Assembly: GCF_016907955.1 (NCBI RefSeq)
Contig: NZ_JAFBCX010000001.1
Span: 992,001 to 1,056,000, forward strand
Direction of reading: 5' to 3'
DNA length: 64,000 nt
Source: Lentzea nigeriaca
GTDB taxonomy: Bacteria > Actinomycetota > Actinomycetes > Mycobacteriales > Pseudonocardiaceae
The position numbers were made by a program, and so were the translations under genes. Numbering within the stretch: position 1 is the stretch's first letter; each line of letters begins with the position of its first letter. The notes under the pieces were generated by a model, which was not told the DNA's origin, made no database searches, and worked only from the letters and a program-made list of their open reading frames with translations. Positions 53,051 to 62,222 of this stretch are shown here, piece after piece.

Positions 53051-53205
53051 GGTGGCGGCTGCTGGCCGTAACCAGGCTGCTGCTGGCCGTACCCCGGCTG
53101 TGGCTGCTGGCCGTAACCCGGCTGCTGCGGCGGCTGCTGCCCGTACGGCCCACCGGGCTGCGGCGGCTGCCCGTAGGGCCCGGGCTGCTGCGGCGGGTAG
53201 GTCAT
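52366..53205 (-). CDS. PGYGQQ-repeat membrane-anchored protein 1
   Basis: A 279-residue protein with the same plan as its downstream paralogue: Pro/Gln/Gly/Tyr repeats (1-100), one hydrophobic helix (about 112-135), a Ser-rich linker and a DUF4878-like domain with cysteines in MVCQEV and KFCTLA. The leader sequence before both ATGs is the same (TCGGGGGAGTTTCG). The two genes are 78 bases apart and probably co-transcribed. Confidence 0.8.
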   Translation of the reverse strand: MTYPPQQPGPYGQPPQPGGPYGQQPPQQPGYGQQPQPGYGQQQPGYGQQPPPGYGQQPGPYGQPQQDPFGQQGPQSGGFPQQGFGQPQPGYGQQPGYGGFGGPPPKKSNTGMIIGVVVGVLVLVGGGITAAVLLSGKDSKSSSSSSSDSGDNSSSGGGDAAEVKKVAEEYFSLDYRKDQSKAKSMVCQEVITEAEEAEKRLTPEQRKAAEQAKNMPLPDTKFTVKDVSVSGNEAKVKANMTMSYQGQTQSLDTEYKFKKISGDWKFCTLAKDIKVPTTK

Positions 53206-53865
53206 CGAAACTCCCCCGATGCGGATGAGGTGATCTTTCAGGTCGACATTCTGGTACGTCGTGGACTAATACGCGGCCGAATGGGGCCTATCGACACGCG
53301 CGAGTGGTCATGCACACCATGTGCAGTTGCCATCTGGCCGCGCGAAGGCCCTGTCTGATAACGATTGCGGCAACTCCAGTGCGAAACGAGTGCGATGCAC
53401 TGCGCTGTCGGGGTGGTGCGCCGGTTGCCGCGGCAGAACCACCCGGTTGGCCGCACGCCCGCCGGTCGCACCGGGTCCGCGCGGAAGCGGGTCCTCCGAC
53501 GAACGCGGACGGGGTGGGTTGCGGTGTGTCACCACCGATCGGAGCAGCCTGTGGTCCACCTGGTGGGACGACGGCGGATTGCCGCCCGTCGCCGGGCCGC
53601 GGGCCGCACGACGCGTGTTCGCGGGTGTCCGACGGTGGTCGCGGAGCGTGGGGACCGGGCGGCCGCCCAGGTGCTCCCATGACCCTCTCCTCGGACTTCT
53701 CGCAGGTCGATCGGCGTGTCGCTGGGCGAAACGCCGGTCGTGGTTTCTGGGACGCACCGTAGCGGGTGGACGGTTCCACCTGACACCGAGATGGAGCAGT
53801 TGACCTCTGTTGGAGGCGTGACCGTTGCGTCACAAGAGCGAAGATGATGTTGTGGGTACCCCATT
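53206..53865. other. long intergenic region, no convincing gene
   Basis: Over 650 bases between the PGYGQQ operon and the mpa promoter. Several overlapping frames are open on both strands, but all give Arg/Pro-rich sequence without a recognisable fold, ribosome site or family. I see no tRNA-like or strong hairpin structure. An unrecognised small RNA remains possible. Confidence 0.5.
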
Positions 53866-53888
53866 TTGTCGGTGATCGCCGGTACCGT
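53866..53888 (+). promoter_or_regulatory. RecA-NDp/PafBC-type promoter of mpa
   Basis: TTGTCGGTG, exactly 8 bases, TACCGT: a full match to TTGTCRGTG-N8-TANNNT. Transcription should begin near 53895, leaving a short leader with GGGAGGAGG before the mpa ATG. GTACCG-TAAT-CGGTAC (53882-53897) overlaps the -10 box and could bind a further regulator. Confidence 0.75.
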
Positions 53889-53920
53889 AATCGGTACGAA
53901 CACGGGAGGAGGGTGCCGAC

Positions 53921-55717
53921 ATGCAGCACGGTCATCCCGGCAGCCAGCCCGACGAGGGTGGCGAGCTGAACCAGGGCAACAATTCTGCTGAGCTGACAGC
54001 GCAGATCAGGTTCCTCGAGGACGAGATCGCGTCGTTGCGTCGCAAGCTGACCGAGTCCCCGCGCCATGTCCGGTTGCTCGAGCAGCGACTGGCGGAGGCG
54101 ACGGAGCGGGTCAGCCAACTGACCGAGCGAAACACGAAGCTCATAGACACCCTCCGCGAAGCACGAAGCCAGTTGCTCGCGCTGCGTGAGGAGGTCGACC
54201 GGCTGGCCCAGCCACCCAGCGGGTACGGCGTCTTCATGGCGCGTTTCGACGACGGGACGGTCGACGTCTTCACGTCCGGCCGGCGGATGCGGGTCGCCGT
54301 GTCCCCCGCGGTCGAGCCGGAGAAGCTGTCGTTCGGCCAGTCGGTCCGTCTCAACGAGGCGCTGACCGTCGTCGAGGCCGGTGGGTTCGAGCGGTCGGGT
54401 GAGGTCTGCGCACTGCGGGAGGTGCTCGCCGAGGAAGGCGAGGACCAGATCGCCCGCGCGCTGGTCGTCGGCCACGCGGACGAGGAGAGAGTGGTCTGGC
54501 TCGCCCAGCCGCTGCTCGACTCGCCGCTGAAGCCCGGCGACTCGCTGCTGGTCGACTCGAAGGCGGGTTTCGCCTACGAGCGGGTCCCCAAGGCCGAGGT
54601 CGAGGACCTCGTGCTCGAGGAGGTCCCGGACATCGACTACAGCGACATCGGCGGCCTGTCCCGGCAGATCGAGCAGATCCGCGACGCCGTGGAGCTGCCC
54701 TTCCTGCACGCGGACCTCTTCCGCGAGTACGAGCTGCGCCCGCCCAAGGGCGTGCTGCTCTACGGCCCTCCCGGCTGCGGCAAGACGCTCATCGCCAAGG
54801 CGGTGGCGAACTCCCTGGCCAAGAAGGTGCGGGAGATCCGCGGCGAGACCGACAAGCAGGCCAAGTCCTACTTCCTCAACATCAAGGGCCCCGAGCTCCT
54901 CAACAAGTTCGTCGGCGAGACCGAGCGGCACATCCGCCTGATCTTCCAGCGAGCTCGCGAGAAGGCGTCAGAGGGCACCCCGGTGATCGTGTTCTTCGAC
55001 GAGATGGACTCGATCTTCCGCACCCGCGGCTCCGGTGTGTCGTCGGACGTCGAGACGACGATCGTGCCCCAGCTCCTCTCCGAGATCGACGGTGTCGAGG
55101 GCCTGGAGAACGTCATCGTCATCGGCGCCTCCAACCGCGAGGACATGATCGACCCGGCGATCCTCCGCCCCGGCCGCCTCGACGTGAAGATCAAGATCGA
55201 GCGACCGGACGCCGAGGGCGCGAAGGACATCTTCAACAAGTACCTGACGCCGAACCTCCCGCTGCACGCCGACGACCTCGCCGAGTTCGGCGGAGACCCG
55301 AAGGCCTGCATCGAGGGCATGGTGCAGCACACCGTGGAGCGCATGTACGAGGAGTCCGAGGAGAACCGCTTCCTGGAGGTCACCTACGCCAACGGTGACA
55401 AGGAGGTCCTGTACTTCCGGGACTTCAACTCCGGCGCGATGATCCAGAACATCGTCGACAGGGCCAAGAAGGCGGCGATCAAGTCGCTGCTCGACACCAA
55501 GCAGCCCGGCCTCTCGGTCCGGCACCTGCAGGCGGCCATCATCGACGAGTTCGCCGAGAACGAGGACCTGCCGAACACGACGAACCCCGACGACTGGGCA
55601 CGCATCTCGGGCAAGAAGGGCGAGCGGATCGTCTACATCCGCACGCTCGTCACCGGGAAGAACCAGGAGGCGGGCCGCGCGATCGACACGGCCACGAACA
55701 CCGGCACCTACCTGTAA
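53921..55717 (+). CDS. mpa: proteasome-associated AAA ATPase
   Basis: Mpa/ARC unfolds Pup-tagged proteins and feeds them to the 20S proteasome. The 598 residues comprise an N-terminal coiled coil that binds Pup (about 20-100), two OB domains (about 100-240), and an AAA domain with Walker A GPPGCGKT (about 283-290) and Walker [10 protein letters not shown] (about 355). The end GTYL carries the penultimate Tyr that docks into the proteasome. GGGAGGAGG precedes the ATG. A terminator and unrelated genes follow, so dop-pup-prcBA must lie elsewhere. Confidence 0.97.
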   Translation: MQHGHPGSQPDEGGELNQGNNSAELTAQIRFLEDEIASLRRKLTESPRHVRLLEQRLAEATERVSQLTERNTKLIDTLREARSQLLALREEVDRLAQPPSGYGVFMARFDDGTVDVFTSGRRMRVAVSPAVEPEKLSFGQSVRLNEALTVVEAGGFERSGEVCALREVLAEEGEDQIARALVVGHADEERVVWLAQPLLDSPLKPGDSLLVDSKAGFAYERVPKAEVEDLVLEEVPDIDYSDIGGLSRQIEQIRDAVELPFLHADLFREYELRPPKGVLLYGPPGCGKTLIAKAVANSLAKKVREIRGETDKQAKSYFLNIKGPELLNKFVGETERHIRLIFQRAREKASEGTPVIVFFDEMDSIFRTRGSGVSSDVETTIVPQLLSEIDGVEGLENVIVIGASNREDMIDPAILRPGRLDVKIKIERPDAEGAKDIFNKYLTPNLPLHADDLAEFGGDPKACIEGMVQHTVERMYEESEENRFLEVTYANGDKEVLYFRDFNSGAMIQNIVDRAKKAAIKSLLDTKQPGLSVRHLQAAIIDEFAENEDLPNTTNPDDWARISGKKGERIVYIRTLVTGKNQEAGRAIDTATNTGTYL

Positions 55718-55739
55718 CACCCAGAGGAAAAGCACCGCA

Positions 55740-55776
55740 CCGAACCGCCCCGGTCGTCTCGGCCGGGGCGGTTCGG
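55740..55776. terminator. bidirectional terminator after mpa
   Basis: CCGAACCGCCCCGG, a 9-base loop and its exact complement form a 14-bp stem between the convergent mpa and DUF4407 genes. Confidence 0.88.
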
Positions 55777-55780
55777 CGTC

Positions 55781-57001
55781 TCAGCCGGTCCGGCGCGCGG
55801 CGCGTTCCTCTGCGAGCTGGACGACCGTGGCCAGGGTGGCCCTGGTGAGCTGACTGATCTCGTCACGTTGTTCTTCGAACCGTCGCAGCACGTCGTCGAC
55901 CTGCGGGTCGGTGTCGTCTGCCAGTCGCCGCGCTCCGGCACGGTGGATCGCGTCGAGCTCGTACTCGTCCTGAGCCGAGCGTTCCTGGATCGCCAGCAGC
56001 TTCTCGTACAGCGTCGCGCCACGCCGGCGCATCAACGCGACCAGCAGCAGTGGCAGCATCTCGACGACGATGAACATGCCGGTCACGATCATCGAGGCGG
56101 TGGCGACCGTCGGCTCCTGCCTGGCGACCTCGTTCAACGCGCGGAGCTGTTCGAGCAGCCCGACCGGCCGATGGCTGAGCGCTGCCGCGTCCTGTTCCGC
56201 CTGGGAGAACGCTGCTTCGTACTGCTCTCCCACGCGGTCGTACTCGGCCCGCGCCCGGTCGTATTCGAAGCGCCGCAGCGAGGTGGCCTGGCCATGGCCA
56301 GGTACCCAGGTGCCACAGGTGCCGTCGAGCTCGCACTGGTAGAGCTGCTGGGCCTTGAGCATTGCCTGCCTGGCTTCCTCCACCCTGGCCTGCAGCTGCT
56401 GCAAAGCCGGGGTGTCGGACCGGAACGACTGGGCTTCCTGCAACCGGGTCGCTCGGATCTGCTGCTCGATTTCCGGCTGGAACACGCGCAGCATCAAGGG
56501 TTGCGCGACGGCGGTGGCGACGAGCGCGGCGATGGCGAAGCCGACCAGCGTGGTCGCCATTGCCCTGCGGAAGCTGTCGAACCGGCGGGTCGCGGACGCG
56601 ACCAGCGCTCGTTCCAGCGTGGTGATCAGCACCGTCCACATGACCGCTGCCGGTACCGCCAGCACCGTGTCGACTCCGGCGGACGTCAGCACGAGCAGCA
56701 GCGACGAGCCTGCCATCAGTGCGGTGGTCAGCACCGCGAAGCCGATGGTGGCGTGGCGGGTGCGGTCGACGTACGACCGGGACGCCAGGTCGTAGTTCAC
56801 GCCGGCCAGCCACAGCAGGAACCTGTCCGACGCCTTGCGACCGTCACGGGCCCGCTGGACGCGCCGGTCACGCGGTGGCGCTTCCGGTCCGCCGTGCGTG
56901 CCGGTGCTGGAACTGGCCCGAAGCCTGTTGATCTGGCTCGCGGTCCCGCCGAAGCGTGCGACGTCGTCCACGAACGAGGAGGACACGACGTGGCCGCTCA
57001 T
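55781..57001 (-). CDS. DUF4407 membrane protein
   Basis: A 406-residue protein with four hydrophobic helices: a pair at about 90-135, one near 160 and one near 310. A long coiled-coil loop (about 185-290, with a CELDGTC cysteine pair) lies between helices 3 and 4, and a cytoplasmic helical tail follows. This is the DUF4407 plan; function unknown. Its ATG overlaps the TGA of the GAF-like gene, so the two are co-made. They lie directly downstream of a two-component system on the same strand. Confidence 0.8.
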   Translation of the reverse strand: MSGHVVSSSFVDDVARFGGTASQINRLRASSSTGTHGGPEAPPRDRRVQRARDGRKASDRFLLWLAGVNYDLASRSYVDRTRHATIGFAVLTTALMAGSSLLLVLTSAGVDTVLAVPAAVMWTVLITTLERALVASATRRFDSFRRAMATTLVGFAIAALVATAVAQPLMLRVFQPEIEQQIRATRLQEAQSFRSDTPALQQLQARVEEARQAMLKAQQLYQCELDGTCGTWVPGHGQATSLRRFEYDRARAEYDRVGEQYEAAFSQAEQDAAALSHRPVGLLEQLRALNEVARQEPTVATASMIVTGMFIVVEMLPLLLVALMRRRGATLYEKLLAIQERSAQDEYELDAIHRAGARRLADDTDPQVDDVLRRFEEQRDEISQLTRATLATVVQLAEERAARRTG

Positions 57002-57768
57002 GCGACTCGCCGCCCGACGTAGTTCCACCACGACGCGGGTGGAGTGCCCAGGTCGCCGACGGCGATCGCGATGTCGCGAATGATCGCGCCGACACCCGCC
57101 GCGGACAGGTCGGCCGGAGCCTCGACGCACACGACGCCGGTCAGCTTCCCTCCCTCGCTCCACACCGGGCAGGCGGCGACGCCGACGAGTGCTTTGGTCC
57201 GCATCAGCTCACCCCAGCTCAGCCCGAAGCGGTCCAGGTCGGACCGGGCCCGCCAGGAGTTCGGCCCGCCGCTCTCCGCGGACTTGAAGTAGGACTCCCA
57301 GTCGACCGCCAGCAGGTCCTCCTGTTCGTACGCCGTGCCGATCACACCCCGTCCCGGCCGCCACCGGGAACCGAGCTTCGGCCCGCTGCAGAGCCGCAGG
57401 CTGTCCACGAGGACCAGCCGGCGCAACCAAGGCACGCCGCGCGCGTGATAGGCGGAGACACCGATGTCTCGCCAGTCCGCCACCGAACTCACGGCCAGCT
57501 GGGAGATGCCCGCGCTCAGCACCGCGCGGAGCTCCTGCTCGAACTGCCGTACTCGGGGCATCTGCACGTGATCGACAACCGATCCGAGCACCTCGGCGAC
57601 GGCCATCGCGACGAGACCTCCGACCGCGAGGTACTGCTCTGCCCGGTGCTGCCCCCAGAACCCGCTGTTCGGCAGGTTGAGCTGGGCCATGGTGGCGACG
57701 GCGACGGAGACGGCGCCGACCAGAACCTTCGTCAGTCTGGGAAGCAGCATCGAACCGTCCGTCCGCAC
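56998..57768 (-). CDS. membrane-anchored GAF-like sensor protein
   Basis: A 256-residue protein with two N-terminal helices (about 10-28 and 45-65), a short coiled region, and a C-terminal alpha-beta domain. The segments RPGRGVIGTAYEQEDLLAVDW and ALVGVAACPVWSEGGKLTGVVCVEAP have the pattern of a GAF domain. It starts at GTG; an ATG six codons in is an alternative. Coupled to the DUF4407 gene. Probably a small-molecule or redox sensor; ligand unknown. Confidence 0.7.
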   Translation of the reverse strand: MRTDGSMLLPRLTKVLVGAVSVAVATMAQLNLPNSGFWGQHRAEQYLAVGGLVAMAVAEVLGSVVDHVQMPRVRQFEQELRAVLSAGISQLAVSSVADWRDIGVSAYHARGVPWLRRLVLVDSLRLCSGPKLGSRWRPGRGVIGTAYEQEDLLAVDWESYFKSAESGGPNSWRARSDLDRFGLSWGELMRTKALVGVAACPVWSEGGKLTGVVCVEAPADLSAAGVGAIIRDIAIAVGDLGTPPASWWNYVGRRVA

Positions 57769-57810
57769 TCGTTTGGCACACCGCTCATTTCGCCGGGGTG
57801 CGTGCGGCCG

Positions 57811-58446
57811 TTACCGGAGGTCCACGAGTCCTGATTCGTAGGCGGCGATCACGAGTTGCGCGCGGTCGCGGGCGTGCAGCTTGGCCAGCAGGTTCCCGAT
57901 GTGCGTCTTGACCGTGCCGGTGCTGACGTGCAGCCGCGCCATGATCTCCGCGTTGGACAGCCCGCGCGCGATCAGCAGCAGCACCTCCTTCTCGCGCTCG
58001 GTCAGCCGGTCCAGCCCGGTGACCGCTGGGGAGGAGGGTCGCCGCACGAACTCGGAGATCAGCCGGCGGGTGACCGAGGGCGACAGCAGCGACTCCCCGG
58101 CCGCCACGACGCGGATCGCGGCCAGCAGCTCGGCGGGCGGTGTGTCCTTCAGCAGGAAACCCGACGCCCCGGCACGCAACGCGCCGAAGACGTACTCGTC
58201 CAGGTCGAACGTCGTCAGGACCAGCACGCGCGGGCCGGAAAGCCGTGTGGTGGCCTCGATGCCGTCCATCTCGGGCATGCGGATGTCCATCAGCACGACG
58301 TCTGGCTGCAAAGTAGAAGCGAGCGACACGGCCTCGGCGCCGGTGCCCGCCTCGCCGACGACGCTCAGGTCGGGTTCGTTGTCGATGAGCAGGCGGAAGC
58401 TGCCTCGCAGCAGGGCCTGGTCGTCGACGATCAGCACGCGGATCAT
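57811..58446 (-). CDS. NarL/LuxR-type response regulator
   Basis: A 211-residue regulator. The receiver domain has the acidic pocket DD at 8-9, phospho-acceptor Asp54 (VLMDIRMP) and Lys in LLKDTPP, followed by a LuxR helix-turn-helix (LTEREKEVLLLIARGLSNAEIMARLHVSTGTVKTHI). Its ATG overlaps the kinase stop. The divergent ABC exporter is its likely target. Confidence 0.95.
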   Translation of the reverse strand: MIRVLIVDDQALLRGSFRLLIDNEPDLSVVGEAGTGAEAVSLASTLQPDVVLMDIRMPEMDGIEATTRLSGPRVLVLTTFDLDEYVFGALRAGASGFLLKDTPPAELLAAIRVVAAGESLLSPSVTRRLISEFVRRPSSPAVTGLDRLTEREKEVLLLIARGLSNAEIMARLHVSTGTVKTHIGNLLAKLHARDRAQLVIAAYESGLVDLR

Positions 58447-59516
58447 CGGATCGGCAGCTCCGCCTCGACCCGGAAGCCTCCGGACATGCCTGGTCCCGCG
58501 CTGAACGTGCCGTCGTACACCGCCACGCGTTCGCGCATGCCGATCAACCCATGTCCCACGCCAAGCTCCCGCACTCCCGGCCCGTCGTCCGCGACCTCGA
58601 CGCGCACCGCCGACGACGTCACGTCCACCAGCACCGTGCAGGACGCGGGTGCCGCGTGCTTCACCACGTTCGTCAACGCCTCCTGCACGATCCGGTACGC
58701 CGACAGCCCGACTCCTTCCGGAACGGCGGCGTCGCCCCGCACGTCCAGCGAGACGCGCACACCTGCCAGTGACGCCCGGTCGGCCAGCTCGGCCAGGCCG
58801 TCGAGTCCGGGAGAGGGCGCCAGGTCGGCGTCGGAGCGCAGGACGCCGAGGAGGCCGCGCATCTCGGTCAGCGCCGCGCGGCTCGTCGACGAGATGACGT
58901 CCAGGGCCTCGTAGGCGTGTTCGGGTGAGCGCACGTGTGCGGCGTTGGCGGCCTGCACGGCGATCAGGGACAGGTTGTGCGCCACCACGTCGTGCAGTTC
59001 GCGGGCGATGCGCAGGCGTTCGTCGGCCAGCGCCTGCTCGGCCCGCTGGTCGTTTTCCCGCGCCAGGAACGACCGGCGCAGCCGGGTGGTGTAGCCGATC
59101 ACCCACACGGCGCTGAGCGAGGCTCCCACGGCCAGCAGGTTCTCCGGCTCGCCACCGCCGACGCCGGCGACCGCGACCACCGCGACGACGAGTCCGGTGA
59201 GCGACCACGCGCGTGAGCGCTCGACGGCCACGGTGTAGAGCGTGAAACACACGGCCGCGGCCGGAGCGCCGAGCGCCTGGGTCGGCAGCACCTGGCCCAT
59301 CACCGTGGCGACGGTGGCCGCCGTCGTGACCGCCAGCGCGGGGACGGGCCACCACCGGCGAACGGCGACGGGCAGTGCGACCAGGGCGGTGGAGGGCAGG
59401 ACGAGCCACCACGGCTGGTCCCGGTGCTCCAGCGTCCCGTAGGCCACGAGCACCGCGATCACCAGCGCGGCCGCCGCGTCGACCAGGTAGAGGTGCAGTC
59501 TCGCGATCACGACCAC
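58443..59516 (-). CDS. DesK/NarX-type sensor histidine kinase
   Basis: A 357-residue kinase with about five membrane helices in the first 150 residues, the HisKA_3 dimer region with the phosphorylated His in ARELHDVVAHNLSLIAVQ (about 190-207), and a compact ATP-binding domain (EALTNVVKHA, VADDGPG, HGLIGMRER). It starts at GTG. Forms a pair with the overlapping response regulator. With little outside the membrane, it probably senses membrane stress or a membrane-active drug. Confidence 0.95.
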   Translation of the reverse strand: MVVIARLHLYLVDAAAALVIAVLVAYGTLEHRDQPWWLVLPSTALVALPVAVRRWWPVPALAVTTAATVATVMGQVLPTQALGAPAAAVCFTLYTVAVERSRAWSLTGLVVAVVAVAGVGGGEPENLLAVGASLSAVWVIGYTTRLRRSFLARENDQRAEQALADERLRIARELHDVVAHNLSLIAVQAANAAHVRSPEHAYEALDVISSTSRAALTEMRGLLGVLRSDADLAPSPGLDGLAELADRASLAGVRVSLDVRGDAAVPEGVGLSAYRIVQEALTNVVKHAAPASCTVLVDVTSSAVRVEVADDGPGVRELGVGHGLIGMRERVAVYDGTFSAGPGMSGGFRVEAELPIR

Positions 59517-59621
59517 GACGGTAACGAGCCGGGGACCGCGACGCCTCGGACCACGGTCTGATCATCGAGTTCGGCCCGAGGTCCGATCCGCCGAGCCGCG
59601 GAACACCCGACGCTCTTCCGC

Positions 59622-60323
59622 ATGATCGAGGTGCGGAACCTGACGAAGAGATACGGGGACACGACGGCGGTCGACGATCTGTCGTTCACCGTCCACCCTG
59701 GACTGGTCACGGGCTTCCTGGGGCCCAACGGCGCGGGGAAGTCCACGACGATGCGCATGATCGTGGGGCTGGACCGGCCCACCGGAGGCGAGGCGCTCGT
59801 CGACGGCAAGCGCTACCAGGACCTCGGCCAGCCCCTGAGGCACGTCGGGGTGCTGCTCGACCCTGCGGCAGTGCACCACGGCCGCAGGGCGCTCGACCAC
59901 CTGCGCTGGCTCGCGGCGAGCAACGGGATCGGCCGCGGCCGTGCCGAGGACCTGCTGGAACAGGTCGGCCTGGGAAGCGTGCGGCACAAGCGGATCAGGA
60001 CCCTGTCGCTCGGCATGAAGCAACGGCTCGGCGTCGCCGCGGCACTGCTCGGCGACCCGCGGGTGCTGATGTTCGACGAACCCGTCAACGGCCTGGACCC
60101 CGAAGGCGTGCGGTGGATCCGCGACCTCATGCGCGGCCTCGCGAAGGAGGGCAGGACGGTCTTCGTCTCCAGCCACCTGATGAGCGAGATGGCGCTCACG
60201 GCGGACCACGTCGTGATCGTCGCAAGAGGGCAGCTGGTCAAGGAGACGCCCATGGAGACGTTGACGGAGAACGGATCCCTGGAGGACGCCTACCTCGACC
60301 TCACCTCGGGGAGGGGACTGTGA
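59622..60323 (+). CDS. ABC exporter ATP-binding protein
   Basis: A 233-residue ATPase of the bacitracin/lantibiotic-exporter type: Walker [10 protein letters not shown] (about 36-44), signature LSLGMKQRLGVAAAL (variant LSLGM), Walker B VLMFDEPVNGLDP and FVSSHLMSE. Its stop overlaps the GTG of the permease gene. Divergent from a two-component system across 105 bases, the usual arrangement of a drug-responsive exporter. Confidence 0.93.
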   Translation: MIEVRNLTKRYGDTTAVDDLSFTVHPGLVTGFLGPNGAGKSTTMRMIVGLDRPTGGEALVDGKRYQDLGQPLRHVGVLLDPAAVHHGRRALDHLRWLAASNGIGRGRAEDLLEQVGLGSVRHKRIRTLSLGMKQRLGVAAALLGDPRVLMFDEPVNGLDPEGVRWIRDLMRGLAKEGRTVFVSSHLMSEMALTADHVVIVARGQLVKETPMETLTENGSLEDAYLDLTSGRGL

Positions 60324-61075
60324 GGAACGCGCTCGCCGCCGAGTGGCTGAAGCTGCGGACGGTTCGTGCCCCGTACGGTCTGATCGCCGCCATCGGCCTG
60401 ATGGTCGCGTTCGGCGCGACGATCTCGTGGCTGCTGGTCCAGGACTACGACACGTCCCCGGCCGCCGAACAGGCCAAGTTCGCCTCCGCCGACGCCAGCG
60501 TGGTGATCAACCCGGTCGTGCAGTTCTGCGTCGCCGCGCTCGGCGCGCTCGTCGCCACCTCCGACCCGAGGCTCACCGCGCTGACGGCCGTGCCGGACCG
60601 GAAACGCTTGCTGGCGGCCAAAAGCGCGCTCGTCGCCACCACGGCCGTGGTGATCGGCACGGTCGCGCTCGCCCTGAGCATCGGCTCGAGCCGGCTGATC
60701 ATGGGGGACCGGCCGCCTCCTGTCGCGCCGTGGGACAGCGTCTCCGACGTCCTCCCGTGGGCCGGCGCGGCGGTGCTGTCGATCCTGGTGACCGGTCTGA
60801 TCGGCCTCGGGCTGGGCCTGGCGCTGCGGTCCACGGCGGTCGCGGTCGTCGTGGTCGGCGTCCTGTTGTGGGGCCTGCCGGCGATCACGCCGATGCTGCC
60901 GGAGCCGTGGAACATGGACGTCTCGGGCGTGATGGTCCCGTACCTGGTGTACGAGGTGGCTGGGGTCGTGGAGAACGCGCCGCTGAGCCCGTTGGCCGCA
61001 GTGGCCTGTTTGCTCGTCTACGCAGTGGTGACTCTCGGTACGGGAATGGTGACTCTTCTGCGACGAGACGCTTGA
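60320..61075 (+). CDS. ABC exporter permease
   Basis: A 251-residue protein with six hydrophobic helices, beginning RNALAAEWLKLRTVRAPYG, the usual cytoplasmic start of ABC-2-type permeases working with such an ATPase. The GTG overlaps the ATPase TGA (GTGA). The substrate is unknown, probably a peptide antibiotic or membrane-active compound. Confidence 0.9.
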   Translation: MRNALAAEWLKLRTVRAPYGLIAAIGLMVAFGATISWLLVQDYDTSPAAEQAKFASADASVVINPVVQFCVAALGALVATSDPRLTALTAVPDRKRLLAAKSALVATTAVVIGTVALALSIGSSRLIMGDRPPPVAPWDSVSDVLPWAGAAVLSILVTGLIGLGLGLALRSTAVAVVVVGVLLWGLPAITPMLPEPWNMDVSGVMVPYLVYEVAGVVENAPLSPLAAVACLLVYAVVTLGTGMVTLLRRDA

Positions 61076-61082
61076 CTCGCTC

Positions 61083-61133
61083 TTGGGACAGCCCTAAGGT
61101 CGTCTATACCTCTAATCGGTAAGGAAACTTACC
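61083..61133 (+). promoter_or_regulatory. promoter and operator of the GH5 gene
   Basis: TTGGGA (61083-61088), 16-base spacer, TATACC (61105-61110). The perfect palindrome GGTAAG-GAAA-CTTACC (61118-61133) covers the expected transcription start, a repressor position. GAGAGGAG lies before the ATG at 61173. Confidence 0.6.
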
Positions 61134-61172
61134 TATCTAATCCGCCGCCGGCAGTCCGAGAGGAGACGCTGA

Positions 61173-62198
61173 ATGGCTTGGCAGAAGTCTCTGGTGGCGC
61201 TCGCCGCGGCGGCGGTGCTTCCACTGACCGGTGTGACGGCGGCAAGTCCAGCCGCCGCGGCCGCGCTGCCACCGGGTTCGCCCGCGGCGGTCAACGGCCA
61301 GCTGAAGGTCTGCGGCGTGAAGCTGTGCAACCAGGCCGGGCAGCAGGTCCAGTTGCGCGGCATGAGCACGCACGGAATCCAGTGGTACTCCCAGTGCGTC
61401 AAGAGCGCGTCCCTCGACGCGCTCGCGAACGACTGGAAGGCCGACGTCCTGCGCATCTCGATGTACATCCAGGAGGGTGGTTACGAGACCAACCCCCGCA
61501 AGTTCACCGACATGGTGCACCGCTACATCGAGGAAGCCACCAAGCGCGGCATGTACGCGCTGGTCGACTGGCACCAGCTCTCGCCGGGCGACCCGAACTA
61601 CAACACCTCGCGCGCGAAGACGTTCTTCAAGGAGATCGCGCAGCGTCACAAGGACAAGACGAACATCATCTACGACATCGCCAACGAGCCGAACGGCGTG
61701 TCGTGGGCGAAGGTGAAGTCCTACGCGGAGGCCGTCATCCCGACGATCCGCGCCGAGGACCCGGACAGCCTGGTGCTCGTGGGCACGCACGGCTGGTCGA
61801 CGTTCGGCCTGTCCGACGGCAAGGACATCAACGAGGTGAGCCGCAACAAGGTCAACGCCTCGAACCTGATGTACACGTTCCACTTCTACGCCAAGGACCA
61901 CAGGGACAGCTACCTCAACGCCCTGAAGACGGTCTCGAGCCAGGTGCCGGTCTTCGTCACCGAGTTCGGCTCGCAGGAGGCCTCCGGTGACGGTCCCAAC
62001 GACTTCACCATGGCGAACAAGTTCATCACGTTCCTGAACTCCGCCAAGATCTCCTGGACGAACTGGAACTTCTCCGACGACAAGCGCTCGGGCGCGGTGT
62101 TCAAGGGCGGTACCTGCTCCGGCACCAGCTTCGCCGGCGAGGGTCCGCTGAAGGAAGCCGGCAAGTGGGTGCGCAACCACATCAGGGCGAACCGGTAG
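61173..62198 (+). CDS. secreted GH5 cellulase (endoglucanase)
   Basis: A 341-residue exported endoglucanase. Signal peptide about 1-31, then a single GH5 TIM barrel with RGMSTHGIQW near the start, acid/base Glu172 (DIANEPNG) and nucleophile Glu264 (VFVTEFGS). No cellulose-binding module. It probably cuts beta-1,4-glucan outside the cell. The palindrome at its promoter suggests sugar-responsive repression. Confidence 0.93.
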   Translation: MAWQKSLVALAAAAVLPLTGVTAASPAAAAALPPGSPAAVNGQLKVCGVKLCNQAGQQVQLRGMSTHGIQWYSQCVKSASLDALANDWKADVLRISMYIQEGGYETNPRKFTDMVHRYIEEATKRGMYALVDWHQLSPGDPNYNTSRAKTFFKEIAQRHKDKTNIIYDIANEPNGVSWAKVKSYAEAVIPTIRAEDPDSLVLVGTHGWSTFGLSDGKDINEVSRNKVNASNLMYTFHFYAKDHRDSYLNALKTVSSQVPVFVTEFGSQEASGDGPNDFTMANKFITFLNSAKISWTNWNFSDDKRSGAVFKGGTCSGTSFAGEGPLKEAGKWVRNHIRANR

Positions 62199-62222
62199 AC
62201 CGACCCCGGCGGGTCACGTGAG

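Noticed and set aside
52030..53150. Short spaced repeats resembling a CRISPR array
   Set aside because: They are in-frame PGYGQQ codons inside two proteins, with no unique spacers.
53304..53803. Overlapping frames of about 150 codons on both strands
   Set aside because: Arg/Pro-rich, no ribosome sites, no family; treated as non-coding.
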